60,875 nt of DNA from Symsagittifera roscoffensis. Taxonomy: Eukaryota; Xenacoelomorpha; Acoela; Convolutidae. The translations under genes were made by a program, and so were the position numbers. The stretch lies in contig NW_026970722.1 of assembly GCF_963678635.1 (NCBI RefSeq), positions 1-60,875 of the forward strand. The letters are read 5' to 3'. Below, piece after piece: positions 29,874 to 41,456 of the stretch (within the stretch, counting starts at the first letter, position 1; each line of letters starts with the position of its first letter). Below the pieces are notes generated by a model. That model was not told the DNA's origin. It did not search any database and worked only from the letters and a program-made list of their open reading frames with translations.

Positions 29874-31097
29874 AAGGTTTAGGATGACGGATGCAAAAAA
29901 CTGTTAGATGATTTCTATTTTCTTAAATTGTTAGTCCTTACGATTTTTTGGTTAGCTTAACCTGGGTCTATTTGTTCAGGGTTGAAGAGAAAAGTAATTC
30001 GATTCCGAAGAATGATTTTTACTTTCTCGTGGCTAGTATAAGCTAAGGTGTTAACTTACTTAATCTTACTTAGGGGTAGTGATTGTGTTCAAGGGTTGGA
30101 GAATAGTAAATCGATCCACAAGGTTCAGGTATAATTAGAACGCGAGTAGTTCGTTAGATACTGTTTTAAACTTACTAAGTCTATGATTTATCCTGGGTCT
30201 TGATAAGAGGAGGGTTCAAGTGAAGGATGAATAACCGAAGTTTTTCACTGTTTATCCTAATTTGAATGGTTAGTTTTGTTGAAAAATTTCTATTAGTCTT
30301 GGGTTTTTTGAAAGGGTTGGATAGTGAATCGACGTTTGAGGTCGTTAGACACTAGCTAAGTGGGTGGGGGAGAACAAAATTGTTCTTTTTGATCCAAGGA
30401 TAGGCCTTGATGATCAAGTTTAAATTTTAACTGAATAGAAAATGAATTAAGATCCAAGGATAAGCCTTGATGATCTGATTTGAAAATTAAGTGAATTTAA
30501 GTTTAAAATGGTTTAAATTTGTTTAAGGAAAAGATTTAGTGTTTTAATGATATTAGTGAGTTTATGATTGCTGTTATGTTTTAGGTGATGAAGCTGGGAC
30601 AATTGGATAATTTATGATTACTAACAGTTTATTGTCATGCTACTAATTTTTGTTTTGATTTTCAATAAATATTTTCCAAATATGTTTTATAGAATACTGC
30701 AGAATTTTAGGAGAACGATCTGAGATCTTTTTATCAATCGTTATTGTATATTAATATTTTGTTTTAGCGACTGAAATGATTATGAAGATTGACTTCAAGA
30801 TTTAAGTTTGCAAATGAAAATCTAAATTCATTGCTAATAAGATTCTAAATATAAAAGTTTGTGTTGGCTTTTGCCGTACTATCATATAACTATTTGGTAA
30901 GTTTCTATTTTGTCGTATGTCGTCTCTGGTTCGAGGTCTTCTTCCAATTCCGGGTAGTTCTCTTATCGTTCGGAATATTGGCTTTGATCTATTGAGTCGT
31001 AGAGACATTTCGATTAAATTATCGTCGTGTAACATTTTTAAAATGTTTTGTCTAATTTCTAATCTATTTTTGGTTAATTCTAAGCTATTAAGGTCTT
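29874..31097 (-). other. Long untranslated leader of the retroelement
   Basis: About 1.2 kb between primer-binding site and ORF1. A 100-codon frame without ATG starts in the primer-binding site (31119-30802) but is broken in the older copies. GTAAGT-type donors occur on the minus strand near 30054 and 30170; the first is retained in the older copy. GATCCAAGGATAAGCCTTGATGATC-type repeats occur near 30400-30470. Possible roles are packaging signal and splice donor region (inference). Confidence 0.55.
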
Positions 31098-31121
31098 GTT
31101 CGAGCCTCACTGGTCGCACCA
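31098..31121 (-). promoter_or_regulatory. Primer-binding site for minus-strand DNA synthesis
   Basis: Two bases inside the LTR edge (TC spacer) the minus strand reads TGGTGCGACCAGTGAGG and on to GAAC, 24 bases that are the reverse complement of a canonical tRNA 3' end: T-loop TTCGAGC, T-stem end CTCAC, acceptor strand, A discriminator, CCA. The A discriminator and T-stem would fit a Leu-type tRNA; identity not established. Confidence 0.82.
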
Positions 31122-31123
31122 GA

Positions 31124-31533
31124 TGAGTTATAACCGAGGTGGTTAACTCATAGAGTAATTTCGGATAGGGTACACCGTCTGCTCGTCACGCTATCTTATT
31201 TTCGGCCGGAGAGATTCGTGCAACTTCTTAGTCTAATACCGATCCTAATCTTACTCTTATACTATCTAGTCTCAGGGTGTTTAACTAGTCTCTGCTAGGC
31301 TCAATAGATCTAGGGTATACTGGTTTCTTGCGGCTGCTGAAGTCTTCTTGGAGAGTCAACTAATTTCTAAGTTAAATTCAAATCTCTCTGGTGCTGAAAT
31401 TACAAGTAATTCCAGCACTTACAAATAAGTGGGTTGTTAGTTAGATGGATCATGATTGGTTAATATTAAATACTTTACAGTGGTAAAATATCTAATTTAT
31501 CCAATCATAAAATGTAGTTTAGATCAGGTTCCA
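31124..31533 (-). repeat. 5' LTR of the retroelement
   Basis: 410 bp, TGGAACC...AACTCA on the minus strand, one visible difference from 13771-14180. Internally it is adjacent to the primer-binding site, so this is the true 5' LTR. Its upstream half holds a 57-bp imperfect hairpin (31452-31508) and a 28-bp one (31391-31418). Confidence 0.93.
31255..31263 (-). promoter_or_regulatory. TATA-like motif in the LTR
   Basis: GTATAAGAG on the minus strand, about 270 bp into the LTR and 140 bp before its end, a plausible place for the element's promoter. Only motif evidence. Confidence 0.35.
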
Positions 31534-33020
31534 CCATTATCTTTCAGTTATTTTTGAAAATATTCAAAAAGCACTTTGTATCCTCTGAACGCGGAACAAA
31601 GCAATTTTGTCTCGCTGGTTATAATCACTGAGAGGAAAAACAATTTGTAGGACTGCCTTAAGGAAAGGCAGGGCAAACTTGGAACAAACAGAGCAGCAAA
31701 CTTTTTAGATGAATTTCAATAATCTAATTTAAATCTTAAGCACGCTTTTTTACACAGACCATCAAGAAAAACTTATTGAATTTCCTATTGAAAAATTAGA
31801 AAAACCCCGATTGCGTGTAAAACTTACCGCCGATTGTCTTCAGCAAGTAAAATGATTTGACTCTCGGCGCTGACAAAACCGAGTTACTCAGCAACTCTCC
31901 GATGCGTAAACAAGGTCAGACAGCACGCTTTTAATTCAGGCCTGATAAGTAACTGGCTCCTTATTCTGGTTTTTGTTCCTTTTGGCGATTTTACGCTCGG
32001 CTTTGAAGGATATCGAGAGAAGAATCCTTCAGAGCAGTTCCAAAATCTAAGGGACTACTACATCAAAGACACCTTGAATAGGACAAAAAAGAAAGGGTCA
32101 ATTTAAAAATTGACAACGCCGATTATAACGTTTAATCGGGCGCCAGCGGAGAATCAGCTACAAGGCAATAAAAATATAGAGCGGCAACTTCACTATTTTT
32201 GTGTCAGCGAAGCATCCATACCTCAAGATATTTAACTGTTTCAAAGATTAGCGAAAAAAAGTGAAAAAAAAACGACTAATAGCCGCCAATACAACTAAAT
32301 AACCAAAAATGTAAATTCTGGTTCAAAAAGCACATGAAAACAATTGATACGCTAAACGAAATTTTATATAGTTTTGTGAAATTAGCGTAATCGTTTTTTA
32401 AAAAAATACGCAAACCAGTTTTGTCTTGATCTTTGAAATTTGTTGTTAAGGTTGAACAGTTCTGAAGAAGTTTGATGAAAACCGTCTGACGCAAGGCTTC
32501 AGCCGTAGAGCAGGTTTTTGTTTGAACAAGTCTCTATAATCTTATGCGACCAAACGGACTGCAACAAAATGGAGTGAACAATTCTGATCAAATTTTCTGA
32601 TTTTGAATTTAGCAAAAAATTATGCTGCTGAATCGACTCTGTGCCCTAAAAATGAAACAAAAAATTTTCTTCGATTTTTTTTCCGTAGTTAACATGTATT
32701 TTTGGAATTATGATGTTAATTCTTGCCTAATAAGGCTAACTTAACTCAAACTTTTTAGATCGTGTCGCTCAGCGCAAGTGTATAGATTTTTATTTCTAAC
32801 CACGCGTACGTTTTGTCTTGAAATATTGAAGTCCTACGTAACACATTTTTCTAGATGCGCCTCATAAAATTTCATTAAATTCGTTATGAATTTGCCAAAT
32901 TTCATAACTCTTCATATTTTGCAATGATAGAAGTCGCTTTAATGCATAATAAAATTTCATCATGAGCTTTTATAGCTTTTATAAAGAACATTACGAGGGC
33001 AAACTGAGCATTTTGTGAAT
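31534..33020. other. Non-coding stretch of copy 2
   Basis: Collinear with 2356-3830. The first 565 bp also exist at 14181-14747. No gene is visible. Confidence 0.6.
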
Positions 33021-33597
33021 TGTAAGCGGATTCCAAATTAAGCAAAAAATCAGATTTGTCGCGGAATCCGCAGCATTGCTATTTTTCTTTGATCTTCTCT
33101 GCTTCTTTGGATCTACTGACAAATAGCTAAAATACTGCATTGATAAAAATCGCTCCAAAAACAAGCAACATTGCGGAATCCACAACAAAATATGTGGAGT
33201 CCGGAACCAGTTTGTGGAATCAATAATCAAATAATACTATATATATGTTTAATAATTTTAAGCTGTCACTGAATCCGCAACTGTCACTGGAATCCGCAAA
33301 CAGCAAGTGGAATCCGCGAATTATAAGCGAATTCCGCAAATTGTCAGCGGAATCCGCAAATTGTATGCCGAACCCGCATAAAATTGTGGAATCCACTTTC
33401 ACTTGTGGAACCCGCTTACATTTGGGGAATCCGGAACAACGGCCTATATTAGCTCGTTGCGGAATCCGCAACAAAATCAATGTGCCGACAAAATTGGCGT
33501 TACAAATATTTGTACGCGGAATGCACTGAAATTTTGTTTGCGGAATCCACCTAAATTTTGGAACATGTTTAAAGACTTGTCTCTGGAATCCAGGAAC
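33021..33597. repeat. Cluster of GCGGAATCCGC-type short repeats, copy 2
   Basis: Same organisation as 3831-4386 with small differences in unit sequence, as expected from the tandem duplication. Confidence 0.75.
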
Positions 33598-33884
33598 ATA
33601 CAGACACAAAATTGTGCGCCTATCCAGTGCACAGTTTGGCCTCTTAATGAAAAGAAAATTTATTATAACTATATCAATGTTTTTTTCTTGATAAAGCTAA
33701 AAAAAGACTTATTTTTTGTGCATTTTTGCATTCTAGGAATAACACTTCTCGCTGGTTCCTGCGTGAAAAAAAGCGTTGCTCCGTGTTATCGGGTTCCGCC
33801 TGAGTATTTGCTCTAGTTTTCTGCATTCACTTCTGATGTTTTGTAATTCCATATTATTTCTCGTAGGCCAGCGATGGTCTTTTT

Positions 33885-34406
33885 CTAAAAGTCTGTGATT
33901 AAGTTGAATTTCCCTCCCACCTTAATTACTGTTAATTGTCCAATAATGTTTGGCGGAGATGCTCGCCTAGCCGTTGGCAAAATTGTTCCTTCCAGTAGGT
34001 TCTGCCTCCGCCAAGAATTGCCGTTTTGGCTCTGAGTCTGGTTCTTCTCATACACAACAGTTACTGAACGATAATCATCCCATGATGAGTCCAGGTATTT
34101 TACCGGTAATATTGATTTTGTGGTAATCGCATTTGCATCCATTTTTTCTCGTGTTTTGAATTCTTTATCACCATCCAAAATAATGAACTTTTCTTTTTTG
34201 TCAAACTTTTGCTCCAAGTTTGTCCAGTTCTGCATAGTCTTTCTTGCATTGTCTGATACGAATATTTTAGTCCATTCACGCAATACGATGGGCTTGGTTA
34301 TTGGGTGGTTGTGTTTGTCTTCTGTTTGATCAGAGTCGTTCATTTTCGGGCGGTAAATTTCCAAATTGAGATTCTTAGTCCGTGATGATGACAGAGTCGG
34401 AGCTTC
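33885..34406 (-). pseudogene. Unrecognised coding-like ORF, copy 2
   Basis: Duplicate of 4673-5194, open over the same span with its first ATG at 34343. Visible amino-acid changes relative to copy 1 are Glu/Lys, Ala/Thr, Gln/Pro and Ala/Thr. Nearly all substitutions seen between the two copies change the protein, which does not suggest purifying selection since the duplication. The same TGA lies upstream. Confidence 0.35.
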
Positions 34407-36621
34407 TCACTTTTTGAGACCTTTATCTTCTGCACTTTTATGTGTTGTCGTCGCTGTTATTGATTTCAATCAGTTGATTTTGTGAATAGTTTTCCATTCT
34501 TCAACCAAATTTTTCTTAATCGCTCCTTTCGCCGTATACTATCTATGAAGGCTAATTTGATGTTGAATCCTTTTTTGATTTTGTGCTTTGGCTTGTTTAT
34601 TTTTTTCGTTTTGCTCGTTTATTTTCCAAACACTATACCACAATGTTCGTTTTTGTTTTATTCGTAGTGTCTCGCTGATGGACTTCGTTTTCTAACTGAA
34701 TCCTATGTCGCTTTAGTTGTCTTTGTTGTCTTTTTTTCCTTCGCTAACACCCCAACAACCGGGAACCTAATTACATTCTCATGGTTCCAGCTCAACTCAA
34801 CTTTTCTGTTGACTGTTTGCTTCTTTCGAAAAATTTTTGATAACGGTGGATTCGACTGTCTCCTGATATGACCTTCAAAGAGGGTAGTTATATTTTTTGA
34901 TATAATGTGGACTTCATGCAGTGTTATACGTAATTTGAAGGATGTTCCTTGATCTACCTTTACATGCGCTTGCTGTGACTTTAAGGCTATGATGGGGTTT
35001 TACCAACGAATTGAAATGTGATAATTTTCCGGATCCTGTATCTAGTCAGTACAGTTTTCTCAAGTTTTCGACCATTGATTCACCGACAAAAATGTTGCTT
35101 GTCCTGCCTTTAAACCAATTGGGTACACCAGCAAGTTGGTGGAATGAATTTGTTGCTCTTCTAGCATAGGCCTAAAAATTTGCTTGTTCGGGAGATTTGA
35201 AAATTGATCGCTATGACAAATAAAAGGTAAAATTATGTTCCATAGTCATCAAGTAATGCTACTTTTTGCTTGAGAGCTTTTTTGCTAATTTTAATTTTAC
35301 GTTTTAGACCATCCATCTTCCAGCACGGCTAAAATAAGGAATTTATGGTCCAAGCAAATGAATCTATCCGGCACATGCAAGTCTTTTCTAGGCTGGTGGA
35401 AATAACGATCCAGTGATTGGCATCTCTCTCCTTTTTTCTCAATAATGCAGCCACGAAGCTCTCGTAACATGTCATCTCAGCTCGTAAGTTCTCTTATCAA
35501 AGTGGGTAAGAGATCTTGAATGCAAAATAAGTGAACAATGCGTAGAAGTCAATATAGTAAATTAAGTTTGCGCAAGAAATTTCAAAACACCGGATTTGGA
35601 AAAGACTCATACAAAGCTTAAATAAAATTCGAAAAAACCCGCAGGCATAGAGAAAATTTCAACGCTTTCGGAATTTTCAAGGACAGTTAGTGGCTGTAAC
35701 TCAAAAAAGATATTTTGACATCAAACGGAAAAGTCAATCATAGTAAGTTAAGTTTGCTGAAGAAGTTGCTAACGTATGCTACTAAATGAAATGTTCAAAA
35801 ATCAATTTCCTACCAACGATCATCGACCCACAATGGATTTGCTGAGAAGAATTTTGTATTAATTTTAGGAAAAAAGCTGTCTTGAGAGCTCTTAAACTTG
35901 AGAGAATTTAGTTAATAAAATAGTATATATTCCTAAATCTTTTTAAGGGTAGTTTTGTTGTTTTTACGAAAACTAGATATTGAGACAATCCCGAAATCTG
36001 CCGAATTCTACCTGCAATATTTTGAAAAAAAAAAAACGTTGCAACATTTCATTTTTATATTTTTTTCCGCAAATGTTTCGGCATATTTTCATTTTATTCA
36101 TTGACTGAACCGTATCATTGCTTAAACATGACAAGTTTTTTTCTGAAAAAGTTTCCTGCTGTTTTAGTTGGGTAAGTTAAGCCTAAGTCATAAGTAGTTC
36201 TCCATAGATAAACATTGATTATGAAAAAAAAAAACACATTTTTGGAAGAAATTTTGAAATCTCAATGCAAAATTAAGGGCGAGCAAAAACTATAAAAATT
36301 TCGAGATAAACTAAACGGTCATATTTGTTTACTATACATATCTATCGTTTCGCACACTCTATTTAACGTGCATTGGGCAAAAACAAATAAAATTGCGGAA
36401 ACATATTAAAAAAATTTTGAGCAAAATCTTTCTTTAATTAAATTTTTTACTTTTTTAAATGACTTTTATTGCATCAAATACCGTGCTTTGAATTTTTTCT
36501 GCTTCGAGTGACTACATTTTGTGTAGAAATTATAATAATTACTGTTAGCTGCCTGCTTTGCTCTGGCCTTATCAAATGGTCTCAGTATTCCAATAAGGCT
36601 CATAAAATGTAGATTTTATTT
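34407..36621. other. Non-coding stretch of copy 2
   Basis: Collinear with 5195-7425. Coding-like debris to about 34870, then AT-rich sequence without a recognisable feature. Confidence 0.55.
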
Positions 36622-37092
36622 TTATGGTACCCACGAGGGTGGTCTTTTCAGTAAAAGATATGCTTTAAGAATAATTGTTTCGTTGAAGTATTGAGCTTTA
36701 GGAGTGGTGACGACATCGCTGAATTCAAAATCCATAAAAATCGATATGAAGGTAGTCTCAAGGTGATATTGAGATTTCGTGTTTTCCAATTTGCAACTAA
36801 ACTTAGACTTTAATGAAAACGCCTCAAGTCTTAATTGAAGCTCGGGAATGGAAAAAATGTTTGCCTCAAATTGTTGTTTGCTTTTCAAGCACTTCTGGTG
36901 GAGCTTTTAAAAAGGAACGAAACAAACATTTGAATTCATCCCATATTGCTTATATAAATAATTGAACACATTGACCGTCTTCAGGAACCCTTTGTCTTTC
37001 TTCGTCAGCCTCTTCAGGGGGGAGTATTTCCATTTGGGTCTACAATTCAAGGTCAAAAATTTAATTAACAGTGTCGGTTTGATTTTAAGCAA
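36622..37092 (-). pseudogene. Coding-like frame split by one TAA, copy 2
   Basis: Duplicate of 7426-7896 with the TAA at 36907-36909 in the same place; one amino-acid change visible (Asn to Lys). The shared stop predates the duplication, or is a real terminator with the second half unused. Confidence 0.35.
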
Positions 37093-37548
37093 CGCCTATT
37101 TTCCGCTATCGCTGTTTCCTGTCGTTAGTCAGATTAAAAAAAAATTGGGCCGTTTTAAATGAACGAGCATAATGTATATAATGTATGAATTAGGTTTTCA
37201 GCCTCCCCTAAAATCCCCGTTATGGCACCCATTATGTTTTGAACATTTGCAGGTTGATTTGAAGTCATTTTATGAAATTGGGTAGCTTCAATGATTGGGT
37301 TGACCATGACATGAGGCAAGGGAAGGGTAGGTTTTTAATTTCTGAAAAATATACGTGCCATGATATAAAAGCTAAATTTTGAAGCCAAACGGTTTTAATT
37401 TTAAGCGCCGAAAATGTTTTTTCAATGAAAATTATTATTGCAGTTTTTGCATTTTTTTTTTGGTTTCTTAGTAAAATTTATATGCATGCACAACAAATTT
37501 GTGAAAATTGAAATTTACGTATGAAGAAAAAAGCAGAATCACCTCAGC

Positions 37549-38725
37549 CTACCACAAGCCCCATCGCTTCTCGGGGTTCATGGCCTCCCGCGCCAACACC
37601 ATCCTCTTCTCAGGGCCATACACCAGAAAACCTCCTGCTTGTGGGTAAAAATCAGGCGATACTTCCCTCTTCAGGGTCCGTTTGGGAAAATAGTCCACTT
37701 CCGGTCGGACCATCTCCGCTACTGCCATCGCCTTCTCTTTTTCAGCAACGTCGGCGGCCAGACTTTCGATATTGGAAAGGACGTTTATAATCTCGTTCTC
37801 CTCCTCAATATCCTCGTTGAATTTATCCACCAGTTGATTGTCGAGCATTTGCAGAAAAGTGAACAGATAGTTCTCGTTTCCCTCTGCGACTAGCCAGTCG
37901 CTGAAGTCGTCGATCTCGGCTGGACTCATGCTCTCGAGAAGCTCCACCATTTCTTCTTCGGTTTGCTTCAGACCACCGTACGGTTCCTCCTCGTACAACT
38001 GCTCGTAGTACTCCTCGGGTTCTATTTCTTCAATGTACCTACCAGTTGAAAAATATGTTAGTTAAGCTCAAAAAAGTAAATCATAGTTCAGTATGGGATA
38101 TAACCCTTAAGCATCGTAGTTTAAATTCCATTAGAAGAAAGATAAACTCAACTGACTGTCTGAATGAAGTGAAAAAACCAATACTAAAAAAGAAGTTCTA
38201 ACGAAACTTAAATAGTAATTTTTTAAGAAGTCAATATGATCTTATAAACAAAAACAAATGATCCATTATGAAGAAGAAATCGTCGAAAATGAGAGACAAA
38301 AAATGGAAACATAAAACAGTTTTGCAAGAGCCGTTTTTAAATAGTCAAAGGCGGTTTCTAAGTGCTCAAATAAGTAAAAGCTCTAATTATTATATTGAAA
38401 TTTGTAAGTCTTTTCTGTGCGTTTTTTTTGTCTTTTCTGCTATTAAAGTTTTAGTTCATACGTACACTGGTGGCCCAAAGGGTTCAGCTGGTATGGCGTA
38501 GCTTTCGTAGTTCAGATCCCAAGCGTCGGGGATTCTCTCTGGTGCTTTCATTTGTTCCAAGTCCTCCATGGCCTGAAGAAACCCTAGTGTCGAGGGGTCC
38601 AAGTATTGGAATGCCTGAGGATCCAGCCCTAGGAAGCTGGCTTGGGAGTTGAGAATTGAAACTGCGAGAATTATGGAGCCGAAGAATGTCCTGGACACAT
38701 GTTGATTATGTACAGCGAAAAGCAT
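37549..38725 (-). CDS. Two-exon gene for a secreted acidic protein with dibasic sites
   Basis: Exon 1 is 38725-38466 (ATG 38725), the intron 38465-38039 (427 bp, GTACGT...GGTAG), exon 2 38038-37549 ending in TAG. This splice restores one frame across the junction (GT/G TAC) and gives 249 residues. Residues about 11-30 form a signal peptide (FFGSIILAVSILNSQAS). The middle is very acidic (EEIEPEEYYEQ, EDIEEENE) and predicted helical. The last 45 or so residues contain four Lys-Arg pairs (FPKR, TLKR, PEKR, PEKR) and end WGLW, resembling the layout of a peptide-hormone precursor. Coding sequence is GC-richer than the surroundings. A truncated duplicate is at 8354-8836. Family not recognised; secretion is well supported, prohormone role is a guess. 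Confidence 0.75.
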
Positions 38726-40120
38726 CGTGATGGTTAAACTGTTTGTCGGTTACTTGTTATCATAATATGAGAGTGTTGTTCCACCTGATGATTATCGAGC
38801 TGGAAGAAAGAGGGATCTGCTGTTGGCCTAGAAAAGGTGAAATTGTATGCACATGATGTTATACTATTTATTGGTCGTATTTGAATAAGAAGTGAGTCGA
38901 AGCGAACTATCTCCCCCTAAATAGGGAGGAGTTAGATCACTTGGTTAAGTAAATTTTTGAGCTAATCAAATTTGAGCATAGTACAAGCAGGCCTTGTTGC
39001 TTAAATTTGTCATTTAATTTTAGGGGGAAGATTGTTCACTTGGTTTATTTAGGGGAAGATTGTCCATATGGACCAAAAAAGTTGTTTAGGACTTTAGAAA
39101 AAATAATAGTTCAAAAATAACCAGGATAGCTGGTTGCTGTGCATGTAGCACAGAATGTTCCGATCTTATTCTTAAAAATTACAGAAGTTTTTTTTATTAA
39201 TATCATTTTTTTTGTGAATGATGTGATGAAACGATCTGAACAAAATACATTTTAAGCATTTCGATATTCATAGTAAAATAAGCATGTTGGAAAAAAGTTT
39301 TCTTCAAAAATTCAATCATAATAAAAAAATGAATTATTTTTTTTTTACCAGGATTTAGTGTTGTTTTAAACGTCATTTTCGAACTATTTTTTTTGCCAAC
39401 GATAAATTAAATTTGTTTTTTTAATCATGACTTATTTACTGCTTATCTGCTAATCATTTGTGGCAACTGATTTTGCGTGAGAAAGCTGAAAAAAACAAAA
39501 CAGCTGAATACAAACTTTCTTTGGAGTTATTTATTTTTTTATCGTGTTGGCAATTGAAATTCCATGATAACTGAAAGCATTCTTTTTTGATATGGTTTTT
39601 TGATTTTTTATTTATTTTGAGTTTTTTATATATATGTTGCCTGCATTTGAAATGATTTTGAGCAGAGATCAGCACGCTGCGTGCGAATTGTTAGGAAAAT
39701 TTATTCTTGAGAGAAAAGGCGAACATACTAGCTACCTAGTCTTTTACGGAGAACTGCTGTTATGCCACTCAATTAAAACCTAAATATGTACGCCGAACAA
39801 AGCGCTTTCTACTTTTTATCTTAGAAAGTAAATCTAAAATTCGCTGGAGAATATTTTATTAGAAAAGAAGTTAGTATGAACTTACTGCAAGTTGCCTTTA
39901 GACTCGATATTTACTTTAAGGGTGGGATTTGAGATATTTTGACTGAGAATGGATAGTATTTTATAGTTGAAGAGAATACTGTTGGTGTTTTGTTGGAAAC
40001 TGTTGGGTGAGGAGAAAATTGTTGGAATGAATTTCAGTAGTTTTTAGCTTCTATTTATACTCAATTGAGAAATCTCCCAATTTGTCGTAGCAAATAAGAA
40101 GTTATTTTTTAACTTGGTAA
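38726..40120. other. Upstream region of the secreted-protein gene
   Basis: No coding region. TAAATAG (minus strand, near 38865) could be a TATA element about 140 bp before the ATG. The 40 bp at 39121-39162 (CACAGAATGTTCCGA side) recur in inverted orientation at 50411-50452, marking an unnamed dispersed repeat. The remainder is AT-rich with T-runs. Confidence 0.4.
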
Positions 40121-40124
40121 TCTC

Positions 40125-40240
40125 TCGTGAATGATATTCGTGCATTCGTATTTCACGAGAAGATTCGTTTGTATATTCGTGTTTTACGAGAAGAATCGTT
40201 TTTATTCGTATTTAACGAGAATACTCGTTTTCATTTCCTA
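40125..40240. repeat. Short degenerate tandem repeat, about 29 bp period
   Basis: About four units built on TATTCGT..TTTACGAGAA.ATTCGTTT. Self-complementary words TTCGT/ACGA within each unit allow small hairpins. Confidence 0.6.
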
Positions 40241-40935
40241 TGCTTAAAACAATACGAGTTATTCCATTTGCTTTTCCATTCCTTTTGCAGAGGGATAAAA
40301 ACATATTTATTTCATAGTGGCGCCGGCGTCACGCTTTGTGAGCACAATAAAATTTCAGTTTCTGTTTCAATTTGAAATCAGAACCCTTTGCACTCTCAAG
40401 CAACGAGCATTTATGATGAGTGGCATCAAAAGACCAACCTTTCAATTAAGAGATAGATATTTACCTATGTGGTCAACTTTTACTATTTAGGCACCCATAA
40501 CCGAAAACCAAAAGCTTTGTTTTTGAAAGCAAATCATCAAATTCTGTAATTAATATTTGATAACTTCTAATGTAAAATGAAGAAATAATGCAAAAACAAA
40601 CCTTTTTTCAATTACTCAACTAAAGCAAAATATTTAAACTGGCCTTAAAGTGTAGTACATCTTTTGGAAAAAATAATGGGGTTTGATTGATCGAATAAAA
40701 ATAGTGCCAATTTGGGGACAAATTGGCCTATTTAGTCACGTTCAGTTTTGTTGTTAATTATTTTAACGAAAAATTTGAGGCACAGTATGGCACCAAGTAA
40801 GACTCTTGGGGGCTTCTAGAAAGGAGAAAAAATAGAAGAACATTTCCTGCCTAGTGATCAGAACAATTGGTTCAAAACAGAGACTAATGCTCCTTAAAGT
40901 ATAAACACTAAAAACCGAATACAAATGTTAACATG
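40241..40935. other. AT-rich spacer
   Basis: Contains a small GC patch GTGGCGCCGGCGTCACG near 40318-40335 that is partly palindromic. Nothing else is recognised. Confidence 0.4.
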
Positions 40936-41130
40936 AATTTTTAAATTGACCAGCTCCCGAGGTAGAGGGATAATCAAAAATAGAACCTTTCTGATGCAGT
41001 TCAGAGGAACTGACGTGAAGATGCCTGTTTGGTTCTAATAAAAACTCAGCTTTTCCTTTTACAGAAATAAAATATCTGTATATTTTGTCAAAAAAGCCTG
41101 AAAAACAAGTTTTCTTTGCAACTAGGTAAA
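40936..41130. repeat. Dispersed repeat, unit 1
   Basis: Starts AAATTGACCAGCT..GAGG and shares GATGCAG.TCA.A.GAACTG and following words with 42053-42225. An 84-codon minus ORF over it is not shared and not considered real. Confidence 0.5.
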
Positions 41131-41456
41131 TATTTTTAACGTTTTCTGAATCAAAAAATTGTAGTAATGAAAAGATATCCATATTGACCTATTTATTATA
41201 TCATTCACCTCGAGGTTAGGGAAGCAGTTTTTAGCGAGCATTTTTTAGAACGTTTCGGCGGGCACCTCCCCTCAAATTAGCATAAGTTGGGGTGGCTTCA
41301 AATATGCCTGTAGAAAAAACTTAGGATCAACCAGACAGAATGAATTTTGTAAAATAGTAACAGAGACAACCCTAAGGACCATGAGGGAGTCAAATTCCTG
41401 AGGGAAGCAGGGCGTTCATCTCCCACTTCCCCTTTTAAATCCACAACTTTGAAAAA

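Larger units (their letters stand above)
13771..31533 (-). mobile_element. Env-bearing Ty3/Gypsy-type LTR retroelement, rearranged at its 3' end
   Basis: Read on the minus strand: 5' LTR 31533-31124, primer-binding site 31121-31098, leader, ORF1, gag, CCHC/protease, RT-RNase H-integrase (order typical of Ty3/Gypsy), then membrane ORF, startless ORF, envelope-type ORFs and two more ORFs to 15671. A 410-bp LTR of the same orientation ends at 13771. The target is visible by comparison with copy 1 (2352-2358); the insertion repeats about three bases (CAT on the plus strand). Internal sequence does not run into the left LTR: 14181-14747 is a second copy of the right host flank. Gag/protease, pol and env all carry stops, frame changes or deletions, so the copy is defective despite nearly identical LTRs. 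Confidence 0.85.
31534..38031. repeat. Tandem duplication, copy 2, right part
   Basis: Resumes exactly where the right-hand LTR ends and is collinear with copy 1 positions 2356-8836, including the GGAATCCGC cluster, both coding-like remnants and host exon 2. It ends where the two copies diverge, seven bases before the exon 2 acceptor. Confidence 0.9.

Noticed and set aside
30802-31119. 105-codon minus-strand frame beginning in the primer-binding site
   Set aside because: No ATG, starts inside the primer-binding site, and is interrupted in the older leader copies. Kept only as a note in the leader entry.
40928-41182. 84-codon minus-strand ORF
   Set aside because: Lies over a dispersed repeat whose second copy (42053-42225) does not keep the frame.
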